Assembly: GCF_900130075.1 (NCBI RefSeq)
Contig: NZ_LT671418.1
Location: forward strand, 2,852,001-2,916,000
From: Herminiimonas arsenitoxidans
Lineage (GTDB): Bacteria; Pseudomonadota; Gammaproteobacteria; Burkholderiales; Burkholderiaceae_D
DNA length: 64,000 nucleotides
Reading direction: 5' to 3'
The position numbers and the translations under genes were made by a program. Position 1 is the stretch's first letter, and the number at the start of each line of letters is the position of its first letter. Shown piece by piece: positions 24,917 to 34,400 of the stretch. The notes under the pieces are model-generated. The model saw only the letters and a list, made by a program, of their open reading frames with translations. It was not told where the DNA came from and did not search any database.

Positions 24917-25783
24917 TTAGCGCGGTATTTGCGCGAAGCGCCCACTGTTGAAGTCGTCTATGGCTTGGATGATTTCATCCTGACTATTCATCACAAACGG
25001 ACCGTGACCCACGATAGGTTCATCGATAGGTTCGCCGCTGATCAGTAACACGACGGCATCGCTGTTGGCTTCGATGGAAATGCTGCTGCCAGCGCGATCC
25101 AGCAAAACCATTTGTGCTTCACGTGCGACCGCATCACCATTGACCAGAACGGTACCGCGTAACACGATCAATGCCGAGTTCCAGCCTTCAGGCAGCTTCA
25201 ATTCACTGACGCTGCCTTGATTCAGACGCATATCCCACACCTGCATAGGCGTAAAGGTGCGCGCCGGTCCAGCACTACCTTGATAGTCACCTGCAATGAC
25301 GCGTATCGAGCCGGCGTCATTTGGCAAAGCGACAGTTGGAATGTCGCGATCGACGATGGCTTGATAACCAGGCGCCGTCATCTTGTCCTTGGCTGGTAGG
25401 TTGACCCACAGTTGCACCATTTCCAGCGTACCGCCGGAACGCGTGAAGGCTTCGGAATGGAATTCCTCATGCAGGATGCCGCCGCCAGCCGTCATCCATT
25501 GCACGTCGCCGGGACCAATCACGCCGCCTTGGCCAGTGGAATCACGATGCTCAACTTCACCTTTGTAAACAATGGTGACGGTTTCGAAGCCGCGATGCGG
25601 ATGCGAGCCAACGCCAGGAGGACGCGATGCAGGGCTGAACTCAGCGGGGCCGGCGTAATCCAGCAGCAAGAACGGGCTCAGTTGTTTGCCGTGGCTCTGA
25701 TAGGAAAACATCGAGCGTACGGGAAAACCATCACCCACCCAATGTGGGCGAGGAGCGCTATAGACACCAATAATCTTTTTCAT
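24917..25783 (-). CDS. Pirin-family cupin protein
   Basis: A 288-residue bicupin. Seen: N-terminal cupin with HPHRGFETVT and HRDSTG giving the metal-binding His residues, GDVQWMTAGGGILHEE with the Glu ligand, and a C-terminal pirin domain. Known pirins act as iron-dependent quercetinases or as modulators of redox or metabolic enzymes; which applies here is unknown. The gene is divergent from a LysR regulator 134 bases away, a common pairing in proteobacteria that suggests regulation by it. AAAGGAAAC provides the ribosome site. Confidence 0.93.
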   Translation of the reverse strand: MKKIIGVYSAPRPHWVGDGFPVRSMFSYQSHGKQLSPFLLLDYAGPAEFSPASRPPGVGSHPHRGFETVTIVYKGEVEHRDSTGQGGVIGPGDVQWMTAGGGILHEEFHSEAFTRSGGTLEMVQLWVNLPAKDKMTAPGYQAIVDRDIPTVALPNDAGSIRVIAGDYQGSAGPARTFTPMQVWDMRLNQGSVSELKLPEGWNSALIVLRGTVLVNGDAVAREAQMVLLDRAGSSISIEANSDAVVLLISGEPIDEPIVGHGPFVMNSQDEIIQAIDDFNSGRFAQIPR

Positions 25784-25917
25784 GCTTGTTTCCTTTCGGG
25801 AATAACAATGTATGTAACAGGATTAAGGATAGAGCAGGGACGATGGGCTGGGTAGAGGGTAAAATCGGCCATGAGTGTTCTATTTAGTGAACGATGAAAC
25901 TGGGTAATGAGGCTGTG

Positions 25918-26823
25918 ATGCAGGATTTGAATGATCTTTATTACTTTGTCCAGGTTGTGGATCACGGCGGCTTTGCGCCGGCGGGACGCGCATTGGGTGT
26001 CCCTAAATCCAAGCTCAGCCGTCGGATTGCCTTATTAGAAGAGCGACTTGGCGTGCGGCTGATCCAGCGTACGACGCGCCAGTTTTCGGTGACGGAGGTT
26101 GGTCAGACTTATTACGAGCATTGCAAGGCGATGCTGATAGAAGCTGAGGCTGCGCAAGATGCGATTGAAGCGACACGCGCCGAACCGCGTGGCGTTGTGC
26201 GATTGTCTTGTCCGATTGCCTTGTTGCACGCACATGTAAGCGCGATGCTGGCTGACTTCATGGTGCGTCATCCCCATGTGACGGTGCAGTTGGAGGCGAC
26301 GAATAGGCGTGTTGATTTGGTTGGCGAGGCGATTGATATTGCGATTCGTGTCCGGCCGCCGCCCATTCAAGACAGTGATTTGGTCATGCGTGTGCTGGCA
26401 GAGCGCAGCCAGTGTCTGGTTGCCAGTCCATCGCTCTTTGATGGGCGTGTGATTCCAGCGGTGCCTGCTGATTTGGCGGATTGGCCGAGTTTGGCCTTGG
26501 GCACGCCGCAGCAAAGTCATGTCTGGAATTTGTTCGGGCCTGATGGTGCCCATGCTTCCTTGCATCACAGTCCGCGCTTTGTGACCGGCGACATGATGGC
26601 TTTGAGCGATGCTGCTATGTCTGGCGTTGGCATCGTGCAATTGCCAACGATGATGATTAGTGAGCAGCTGACCTTGGGCAAGTTAATCCGTTTGTTGCCG
26701 GAGTGGGCGCCGCGACGGGAAATTGTTCATGCAGTGTTCCCTTCACGACGCGGTGTGTTGCCATCGGTTCGGGCCTTGATAGATCATCTCGCAGAGCATT
26801 TTCAAGTATTAAACGAGGACTGA
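25918..26823 (+). CDS. LysR-family transcriptional regulator
   Basis: 301 residues: winged helix-turn-helix at about 1-60 (DLYYFVQVVDHGGF, then LGVPKSKLSRRIALLEERLGVRL, read as PKSKLSRRI and LEERLGV) and an effector domain from about 88. The start at 25918 has GAGG five bases before it and gives the compact N-terminus normal for this family; an ATG at 25894 would add eight residues. Transcribed away from the pirin gene, which is its likely target. The intergenic region should hold its T-N11-A operator, but none was assigned. The effector is unknown. Confidence 0.92.
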   Translation: MQDLNDLYYFVQVVDHGGFAPAGRALGVPKSKLSRRIALLEERLGVRLIQRTTRQFSVTEVGQTYYEHCKAMLIEAEAAQDAIEATRAEPRGVVRLSCPIALLHAHVSAMLADFMVRHPHVTVQLEATNRRVDLVGEAIDIAIRVRPPPIQDSDLVMRVLAERSQCLVASPSLFDGRVIPAVPADLADWPSLALGTPQQSHVWNLFGPDGAHASLHHSPRFVTGDMMALSDAAMSGVGIVQLPTMMISEQLTLGKLIRLLPEWAPRREIVHAVFPSRRGVLPSVRALIDHLAEHFQVLNED

Positions 26824-27273
26824 TGTGGTTGCCGGATCAATCTGCGTGCAGAAATGGGTTGGTGTTTGATGGGCTGGGCTGAAAGTGTTGTCAGTCAGGT
26901 ACTGCATAGTATGGAGTTGTACATTCTTATATTTGTGCGATGCGGTTGCTAATTGCATGTAAAAGAGTAGCAAATCGGCGTATCCAGCATTGTGATAAAT
27001 TTTTCCTTTGTGTTTTATTTAACTTAAAACTAGTCCTGGAACTTCAGAAATTCGTTAAATGAGGGATTTTGTTTTTATGCTGCAATCTTTTCTATTCTTT
27101 TCGTTTTCCGTGCATTAAGATTTGAGAGTTACGTTTTCATATTTTTACATTTCCATGCTTGAGATTTATCATTTGATCTGGCATGGAGTGCTGTACTCTT
27201 GTTATAAAAATAACTGGCGCATGGCTGCACAAGCCGGTTGCCTCGATCCGATTAATACTCTAGCCGTTTAAGC
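26824..27273. other. AT-rich intergenic stretch, no gene seen
   Basis: 450 bases between the LysR gene and the GGDEF-EAL gene with no supported reading frame, tRNA or strong hairpin. The 27000-27220 part is markedly AT-rich. It should contain the promoter of the downstream gene, but no convincing box pair was recognised. Confidence 0.5.
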
Positions 27274-28965
27274 ATGCTTCCAAAGCGTAACGATTCATCC
27301 GATAACCAGTTGTCTAGCTTGATGGAAATTGCTGGTGAGCTCGTGTTGCGACTCAACACGGCAGGCGAGATACTTCACGTCAGTAAGCGTACCAACGATG
27401 TGGTCGGCCATGGATCGTCGTTGGTAGGCATGAAGCTGTTTGAGTTAGTACGTTTATCCGATCGCCACGCGATCGAAGCCTCGTTGCGACAAGCAATTGC
27501 CTCCCTTGAGGTAACACGTGTCAGCGTGCAGATGGCAACGCGCGCGGTGTTGCGTTGGTTTGAGCTGCAATTGAGCGCTTATGAAGGCGATGACGGAATC
27601 GAGGTTCTGGTTGTCGGTCACGATATATCTGGCCAGCAAGCGACCGAAGAGCGTTTGCGCCACATGGCCACGCACGATGAGTTAACTGGCTTGCCGAATC
27701 GCTCTTTGTTGGCGGATCGTTTGCGCATGGCAATTGCACAGTCACGCCGTACTGAGCGTGGCTTTGCGGTCGTTGCGCTGGATCTTGATGGCTTCAAGAA
27801 GGTGAACGATGCTTTGGGGCATCCGGTTGGCGATGCTTTGTTACGCGTCGCGGCTGTTCGTTTACGTGAGACCTTGCGGGATGTCGATACCTTGGCGCGC
27901 GTTGGTGGCGATGAATTTGTCGCGGTGCTGCACGGTGCCGTGGATGAAGTGGAAATCCAAAACGTGGCGCGCCGTATGATTGCCGCGATGCAGTTGCCGT
28001 TTGAAATTGACGGCAATGCACTGTATGTCAGCACATCCATAGGTGTCGCGATTTATCCTGCGCACGGCGAGACTGAGGTCAAACTGTTGGCGCACGCCGA
28101 TACTGCGATGTATCGTGCGAAGGAAACCGGCAAGGCACGCTGCATTATCTATAACCACCTGAATTTCAATCAGGTTGAGCATGATGTGACGATGGAAGCG
28201 GCGATGTTTGAAGCCGTCAGAAATGGCGAATTCCTGCTGCACTATCAGCCCATCGTCGATGCACGCACACGCCAAATCATGGGTTTTGAGGCATTGATGC
28301 GCTGGATGCGTCCTGATGTCGGTCTGGTTCCGCCGAATCAATTCATTCCTATGGCGGAAAACAATGGCCTGATCAATCTGCTTGGTGCATGGGCGTTGAA
28401 ATCGGCATGCGTGCAATTAAAACGCTTTGAAGAAGCCGCCGGCCGGAAGCTTTATGTATCGGTCAATGTCAGTCCGCGCCAATTCCGCAGCGACCAGTTT
28501 CTCAGCATGATGGATGATGCGATTAAATTGTCAGGTCTGGAAGGTAGTCAACTGTTGTTGGAAATCACCGAAGGCATTCTGATGTCGGATCCAGAGCATG
28601 CCGAAGCCTTGCTGACGAAAATCGCATCGCGCGGCGTGCGTATTGCGATTGATGATTTTGGTACCGGTTATTCATCGCTGGTTTATTTGAAGCGATTCCC
28701 GATTGCGGCGCTCAAGATAGACCGTGCTTTTATCAAGGATTTGCCTGACTCCATCAAGGATGCGGCGATCTGCAATGTGGTTCTCAGTCTTGCCAATCAC
28801 CTGAGCTTGTTGACGGTAGCGGAAGGCGTAGAGAACGAGCGACAAATGGAATTTTTATCTGCACAGGGTTGTTCTCTGATTCAAGGTTTCCATACCGGCT
28901 ATCCATTATTGCCGGACGCCTTGATCGATATTCTGAAAGCAGATGCCTTGGCTCTGCAAAATTAA
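27274..28965 (+). CDS. PAS-GGDEF-EAL cyclic-di-GMP enzyme
   Basis: 563 residues: PAS-like sensor (about 10-130), GGDEF domain (about 135-295) and EAL domain (about 310-555). The GGDEF motif is intact (ARVGGDEFVAV), and an RxxD inhibitory site (RDVD) lies five residues before it, so diguanylate cyclase activity with product feedback is plausible. The EAL domain keeps FEALMRW, the NVSPRQF segment, and DDFGTGYSS with LKIDRAFI, so phosphodiesterase activity is also plausible. No membrane segment was seen, so it should be cytoplasmic. The next gene, 26 bases on, encodes an HDOD protein and is probably co-transcribed. Confidence 0.93.
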   Translation: MLPKRNDSSDNQLSSLMEIAGELVLRLNTAGEILHVSKRTNDVVGHGSSLVGMKLFELVRLSDRHAIEASLRQAIASLEVTRVSVQMATRAVLRWFELQLSAYEGDDGIEVLVVGHDISGQQATEERLRHMATHDELTGLPNRSLLADRLRMAIAQSRRTERGFAVVALDLDGFKKVNDALGHPVGDALLRVAAVRLRETLRDVDTLARVGGDEFVAVLHGAVDEVEIQNVARRMIAAMQLPFEIDGNALYVSTSIGVAIYPAHGETEVKLLAHADTAMYRAKETGKARCIIYNHLNFNQVEHDVTMEAAMFEAVRNGEFLLHYQPIVDARTRQIMGFEALMRWMRPDVGLVPPNQFIPMAENNGLINLLGAWALKSACVQLKRFEEAAGRKLYVSVNVSPRQFRSDQFLSMMDDAIKLSGLEGSQLLLEITEGILMSDPEHAEALLTKIASRGVRIAIDDFGTGYSSLVYLKRFPIAALKIDRAFIKDLPDSIKDAAICNVVLSLANHLSLLTVAEGVENERQMEFLSAQGCSLIQGFHTGYPLLPDALIDILKADALALQN

Positions 28966-28991
28966 CCCGCCAAGACACAAGATACTGATTC

Positions 28992-30509
28992 ATGATGAAA
29001 CAAATTAGCCCATCGATTAATCCTGAGAAAACACTGGATTTGCTGTGGACGCGTGTCCGGCAGCGTGGTGATTTACCTGGATTCTCCAAGGTCGTAACGG
29101 CGATCGTCGGCGCCATGCAAGGCGAAGATGATCGTGAATTCAATATGACCAAAACGGTCTTGTCCGATCCCGCGTTGACGCAACGTGTGCTGCGTTTGGC
29201 GAACAGTGCCATGTATTCAGCGTTTGGGCAGGGCATCAATACGGTGTCGAAAGCAGTGATCGTATTGGGCACAGAAACTATCGGCCATTTGGCGCTGGGT
29301 TTGAAGTTGATCGACGGCTTGTCGGCGGCTTCGCTCGGTACGTCATCGGACACTCGCAATGAAATGGAAAAGGCAGTCTTGGCTGGGCAGATTGCGCGCC
29401 AAGTTGCATCCTCCACGACCCGACGTGATACCGAAGAAGTTGTCGTTTGCTCGATATTGCATTCGCTGGGACGTTTGATGGTGTCCTTCTATTTGCCTGA
29501 CGAATGGTTAGAGGTGCAGGCGCGTGCAGTGGACAACGGTATTTCGGAAAACGAAGCCGCATACGATGTGCTTGGCCTTGGACTGGATGAAATAGGTCGA
29601 TTAATCGGTAAGCGCTGGGGTTTGCCGAGTGGGCTGGTCGCGAGTTTGAAAGATATGCCGCCACGTGCGGATATCGGCGTGTCGCATGAGCCTTTGGAGC
29701 ATTCTGAGTGGCTGGCGGCAGTGTCGACTATGTCCACGCGCTGTGCCGGCGTGTTGTGTGAGGATGACGATACTGCCGCGGTCGATTTGACTGAAATTGC
29801 AGAAAATTATGCGGAAATGCTGGGCCTCGATTCTGCGGTGGTTCTTTCCGCTGTCGATGCTGCGCAAAAAGTTGCGGAAGACGAGTCTCTATTAGCGGGG
29901 CAGGGCAAACAGACTGACGAGCCGGAAGCGCAACTATCTTTGCCTTTGGGTAAGCCTGCGGATTCGATCAATATTCTCAAGCGTGGTGTGGGAGATATGC
30001 GCGATGAAGTCGCAACAGCCAGCACCGGTCAAGTCATGACCGTAGCGTTGGAGACTGTATATCAAGGTCTGGGTTTGAGTCGCGCTATTGCCTTTTTGCG
30101 AAATCATGATGAAGGCAAGTATGTGGCGCGTATGTGTTTTGGCGATTGTTCGGAAGAGTTGTTGCCGCGCCTGACATTCAAGGATGCGTATCAGCCGGAT
30201 GTTTTCCATGCCGCCTTGGCGAACGACAAGATGATTTTCGTCGAAGATGCGCAGGCGCCAGGATTCATGAATAAATTGCCGCGCTGGTGGCGCGATGAGT
30301 TATCTGCGTCGCGCAGCTTTGTCATCTTGCCTTTGATGGTGAATTTCCACCCAGTAGGATTCATGTACGGCGATTGGGATAATTCTTTGCCTGCAGCCAA
30401 GATCGCACCGCAGGAAGTTGTCTTGCTGGATGAGTTGCGTGCACTGGTGGTCAAAGCGATCGAATATCGCAGCAAATTGGAGCCATCCTGGACGCGTGCA
30501 ATGCGCTAA
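28992..30509 (+). CDS. HDOD-domain signalling protein with GAF-like C-terminus
   Basis: 505 residues. Residues about 22-225 form an HDOD domain (TKTVLSDPALTQRVLRLANSA, read as DPALTQRVLRLANSA; then HSLGRLMVSFYLP), a catalytically silent relative of HD phosphohydrolases. Residues about 335-495 look like a GAF domain. Proteins of this build are linked to signalling and c-di-GMP networks in betaproteobacteria. It follows the GGDEF-EAL gene closely, which supports a joint signalling role. The start may be either of two adjacent ATG codons. Confidence 0.85.
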   Translation: MMKQISPSINPEKTLDLLWTRVRQRGDLPGFSKVVTAIVGAMQGEDDREFNMTKTVLSDPALTQRVLRLANSAMYSAFGQGINTVSKAVIVLGTETIGHLALGLKLIDGLSAASLGTSSDTRNEMEKAVLAGQIARQVASSTTRRDTEEVVVCSILHSLGRLMVSFYLPDEWLEVQARAVDNGISENEAAYDVLGLGLDEIGRLIGKRWGLPSGLVASLKDMPPRADIGVSHEPLEHSEWLAAVSTMSTRCAGVLCEDDDTAAVDLTEIAENYAEMLGLDSAVVLSAVDAAQKVAEDESLLAGQGKQTDEPEAQLSLPLGKPADSINILKRGVGDMRDEVATASTGQVMTVALETVYQGLGLSRAIAFLRNHDEGKYVARMCFGDCSEELLPRLTFKDAYQPDVFHAALANDKMIFVEDAQAPGFMNKLPRWWRDELSASRSFVILPLMVNFHPVGFMYGDWDNSLPAAKIAPQEVVLLDELRALVVKAIEYRSKLEPSWTRAMR

Positions 30510-30550
30510 TCCTGTTAAGCAGGGCAATATCGGGATAAAAAACAACCATT

Positions 30551-30561
30551 GGGGTCAGAGT
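30551..30561 (+). repeat. Left GGGTCAGAGT element of the RAYT locus
   Basis: GGGGTCAGAGT, the reverse complement of the right element at 31404-31413, 40 bases before the transposase gene. A weak palindrome around TTTAAGATGATCTAAA follows. Confidence 0.6.
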
Positions 30562-30600
30562 CGATTTAAGATGATCTAAATTGACTTCCCATGGTGACCT

Positions 30601-31314
30601 ATGGCCCGGCTCCCTCGCCTTGTTATTCCCAATCAACCGCATCACGTTATCCAAAGCGGTAATGACGGATTGGTCATTTTCCGCGACCTCGCTGATCACA
30701 CCGCATTTCTGAGTCGCCTGAAAGATGCTTCCCGTCAATTCAAGGTCGCCATTCACGCCTATGTGTTAATGCCTACGCATCTGCATTTATTGCTGACGCC
30801 TAGTGATGCAGACGGTTTGGGCAAAATGATGCAGTGGATAGGCCGCTCTTACGTTCCTTACTTCAATCAAAAATATTCGCGCACCGGCACGCTGTGGCAG
30901 GGTCGTTATAAAGCGACGGTGATCGATCCTGAGCACTATTTCATGACTTGTTCTGCCTACATTGAGTTGAATCCAGTACGCGGCGGGATAGTGCATACGG
31001 CGGGCGAGTACCTGTGGTCTAGTTATCAACACCATATCGGGATTCGGCCTGATCCTATTATTTCCGACCATCCTTTGTATTGGTCATTAGGCAATACGCC
31101 GTTTGAACGCGAAGCTGCCTACAAGGCGCGTGTGGAAAATGGGGTGAATGAGGATGAGGTGCGCCGCCTGACGGAGGCGACTTTGAAAGGCTGGGCTTTT
31201 GGCTCGGAGCAATTCCAGTCATCACTGGAGAAGCAGGTGGCGCGGCGCGTTCGCCCGGCAAAGCGAGGTCGTCCAGCAAGCAAACTGGCTGAGGATCGCA
31301 CCAAAATATACTAA
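30601..31314 (+). CDS. REP-associated tyrosine transposase (RAYT, Y1-HUH family)
   Basis: 237 residues. RAYTs are single-copy relatives of IS200/IS605 transposases that process REP-type hairpins with a single catalytic Tyr. Seen: the N-terminal RAYT signature MARLPRLVIPNQPHHVIQ (read as ARLPRL then PHHV), the HUH pair in THLHLLLTP near residue 60, and the segment YFMTCSAYIELNPVRGG with the Tyr candidates near 115-121. The C-terminal Arg/Lys-rich tail (RVRPAKRGRP) may bind DNA. The gene is intact and flanked by GGGTCAGAGT elements in inverted orientation. Confidence 0.9.
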   Translation: MARLPRLVIPNQPHHVIQSGNDGLVIFRDLADHTAFLSRLKDASRQFKVAIHAYVLMPTHLHLLLTPSDADGLGKMMQWIGRSYVPYFNQKYSRTGTLWQGRYKATVIDPEHYFMTCSAYIELNPVRGGIVHTAGEYLWSSYQHHIGIRPDPIISDHPLYWSLGNTPFEREAAYKARVENGVNEDEVRRLTEATLKGWAFGSEQFQSSLEKQVARRVRPAKRGRPASKLAEDRTKIY

Positions 31315-31353
31315 GCCCCACGTCGAATTGGCATAATTTGGTGCAAAATCCTT

Positions 31354-31413
31354 TACTCTGTCCCCATTTAATTCTTCGTTAAAATTTGTGGTTATTTTAA
31401 TTTACTCTGACCC
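31354..31413 (-). repeat. Right RAYT elements (ACTCTGTCCCC and ACTCTGACCC)
   Basis: ACTCTGTCCCC (31355-31365) and TTTACTCTGACCC (31401-31413). The second is an exact inverted copy of the left GGGTCAGAGT; the first differs by one base. Both are preceded by a TTTACTCTG context, as in a tandem pair. They are candidate substrates of the adjacent RAYT. Confidence 0.6.
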
Positions 31414-31425
31414 TAATTATTGATG

Positions 31426-31454
31426 TTGAATTTAGCGTTGCGCTGCACTATCCT
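31426..31454 (+). promoter_or_regulatory. Possible sigma-70 promoter of gltB
   Basis: TTGAAT (31426-31431), 17-base spacer, TATCCT (31449-31454), 31 bases before the gltB start. Confidence 0.35.
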
Positions 31455-31485
31455 TCAGGCTCATTGAAAAGTAGTGGAGAAGGCT

Positions 31486-34400
31486 ATGCACGCGCAAGGT
31501 TTGTACGATCCGGCTAATGAACATGATGCTTGTGGCGTAGGTTTTGTCGCCCACATCAAAGGCAAAAAGAGCCATTCTATTGTTGAGCAAGGTTTGCTCA
31601 TCCTCAAAAATATCGACCATCGCGGCGCTGTTGGTGCCGACAAGCTGATGGGCGACGGTGCCGGTATCTTGATTCAGATCCCGGACCAATACTATCGCGA
31701 AGAAATGGCGAAGCAGGGCGTCACCTTGCCGCCAGCAGGTGAATACGGCGTAGGTATGGTTTTCCTGCCTAAGGAAAACGCTTCCCGCATCGCTTGCGAA
31801 CAAGAACTCGAGCGCTCGGTGCTGGCTGAAGGTCAGGTCGTTCTGGGTTGGCGCGATGTCTTGGTCGACAAAGAAATGCCTATGTCGCCGACCGTACGTG
31901 AAAAAGAACCTGTCATTCGCCAGATATTCATCGGTCGTGGTCAAGACATCATGGTCACCGATGCGCTGGAACGCAAACTGTACGTGATCCGTAAAGCTTC
32001 CGGTCACGCGATTCAAGCATTGAATTTGTTGCACGGTCAGGAATTCTTCGTGCCATCGATGTCGGCACGCACCGTTGTCTATAAAGGTCTGCTGCTGGCT
32101 GACCAAGTCGGCGAATACTATAAAGATCTGCAAGATCCGCGCTGCGTTTCCGCGTTGGCCTTGGTGCATCAACGTTTCTCGACCAACACTTTCCCTGAGT
32201 GGCCATTGGCTCACCCATATCGTTTGCTCGCGCATAACGGTGAGATCAATACCGTTAAAGGTAACTTCAACTGGATGCGCGCACGCGAAGGTGTGATGAA
32301 GTCGGCCGTGTTGGGCGACGATCTGAAAAAACTTTTCCCGTTGATCTATGAAGGTCAGTCGGATACCGCATGCTTCGACAATGCGCTTGAACTGCTGGTG
32401 ATGGCTGGTTATCCAATCGCGCAAGCGATGATGATGATGATTCCTGAAGCGTGGGAAAACCACACGACGATGGATGACAACCGCCGCGCCTTCTATGAAT
32501 ACCACGCTGCGATGATGGAGCCATGGGACGGCCCAGCTGCGATGGCCTTCACTGACGGCCGCCATATCGGCGGTACTTTAGATCGCAATGGTTTGCGTCC
32601 AGCGCGTTACATCGTGACCGACGACGATCTGGTCGTGATGGCATCGGAATCTGGCGTATTGCCAATTCCAGAATCCAAAATCATTCAGAAATGGCGCCTG
32701 CAGCCAGGCAAGATGTTCCTGATCGATCTGGATGCTGGTCGCATCATCGACGACAAAGAACTGAAAGATACTTACGCGAACGCCAAGCCATACAAACAAT
32801 GGATTGAATCGGTACGTATCAAGCTCAACGAACTGAATAAAGAAGCAGCAGAAGCCAAGCCGACCACGGCCTTGCTCGATTTGCAGCAAGCATTCGGCTA
32901 TACACAGGAAGATTTGAAATTCCTGATGTCGCCTATGGCTATCACGGCAGAAGAAGCAACCGGCTCCATGGGTAACGATTCGCCGTTGGCTGTCATGTCG
33001 AACAAGGACAAGACGCTGTACAACTACTTCCGTCAGTTGTTCGCGCAAGTCACCAACCCGCCTATCGATCCGATACGCGAAGCGATGGTGATGTCGCTGG
33101 TTTCCTTCATCGGCCCTAAACCTAACCTGCTCGACACCAACAACATCAACCCACCGATGCGTTTGGAAGTGTCGCAGCCTGTGCTCGACTACGCGGATAT
33201 CGCCAAGTTGCGCAACATCGGCGCACACACTGGTGGCAAGTTCAAATCGCATGAGCTGAACATTTGCTACCCGACCGCATGGGGCAAGGAAGGTATTGAA
33301 GCGCGCCTGGCTTCGCTGTGCGCGCAGGCAGTCGATGCAGTGCAATCCGGCCACAACATTCTGATCATCTCCGATCGCAAGATCGATGAAAATCACGTCG
33401 CGATTCCAGCTTTGCTGGCAACCTCGGCTATCCACTTGCATCTGGTCAGCAAAGGTATGCGTACCTCGACCGGTCTGGTGGTTGAAACCGGTTCGGCACG
33501 TGAGACACATCACTTTGCATTGCTCGCCGGTTACGGCGCAGAAGCGATTCATCCATACCTCGCGATGGATACCGTCAGCGCAATGGCAAAAGGTTTGCCA
33601 GGTGAGTTGTCGCCAGAAAAAGCCATCGCCAACTTCCAGAAAGCCGTCGGTAAAGGCTTGATGAAAGTTATGTCGAAGATGGGTATTTCGACCTATATGT
33701 CGTATTGCGGCGCGCAGATTTTTGAAGCCATTGGCCTCAACAAATCGCTGATCCAGAAATACTTCAAAGGCACATCGTCGAACGTTGAAGGTATCGGTGT
33801 ATTTGAAGTGGCAGAAGAAGCCTTGCGTCTGCACAAGTCGGCATTCAGTGCTGACCCAGTACTCGCGCATTCACTCGACGCTGGTGGCGAATATGCATAC
33901 CGCGTACGTGGTGAAGAGCACATGTGGACGCCGGATGCGATTGCAAAACTGCAGCATTCGACCCGTGCCAACAACTTCAGCACATATAAAGAGTACGCAC
34001 AGATCATCAATGATCAATCGAAGCGTCACATGACACTGCGCGGCTTGTTCGAATTCAAGTTCGATCCAGCTAGCGCTATTTCTCTGGATGAAGTTGAGCC
34101 AGCAAAAGAAATCGTCAAACGTTTTGCTTCCGGCGCGATGTCACTGGGTTCGATCTCGACTGAAGCGCATGCAACCCTCGCGATTGCGATGAACCGTATC
34201 GGCGGTAAATCGAATACCGGCGAAGGCGGCGAAGATACCAAGCGTTATCGCTCGGAACTGCGTGGCATTCCTATCAAGGACGGTTCGACCTTGGCATCGG
34301 TCATCGGTAAAGACGTGGTTGAAGTTGATATGCCATTGTTGCCAGGCGACTCTTTGCGTTCGAAGATCAAGCAAGTTGCATCAGGTCGTTTCGGTGTCAC

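Noticed and set aside
27178..27215. Sigma-54 promoter before the GGDEF-EAL gene (TGGCATGGAGTGC)
   Set aside because: The GG to GC distance is 10 bases instead of 12, which does not fit sigma-54 binding.
30551..31413. Classical insertion sequence with terminal repeats and target duplication
   Set aside because: The gene is RAYT-type, the repeats are short and partly tandem, and no flanking target duplication was found.
32578..33870. 430-residue open frame on the minus strand inside gltB
   Set aside because: Same reasoning: antisense shadow of a conserved coding region.
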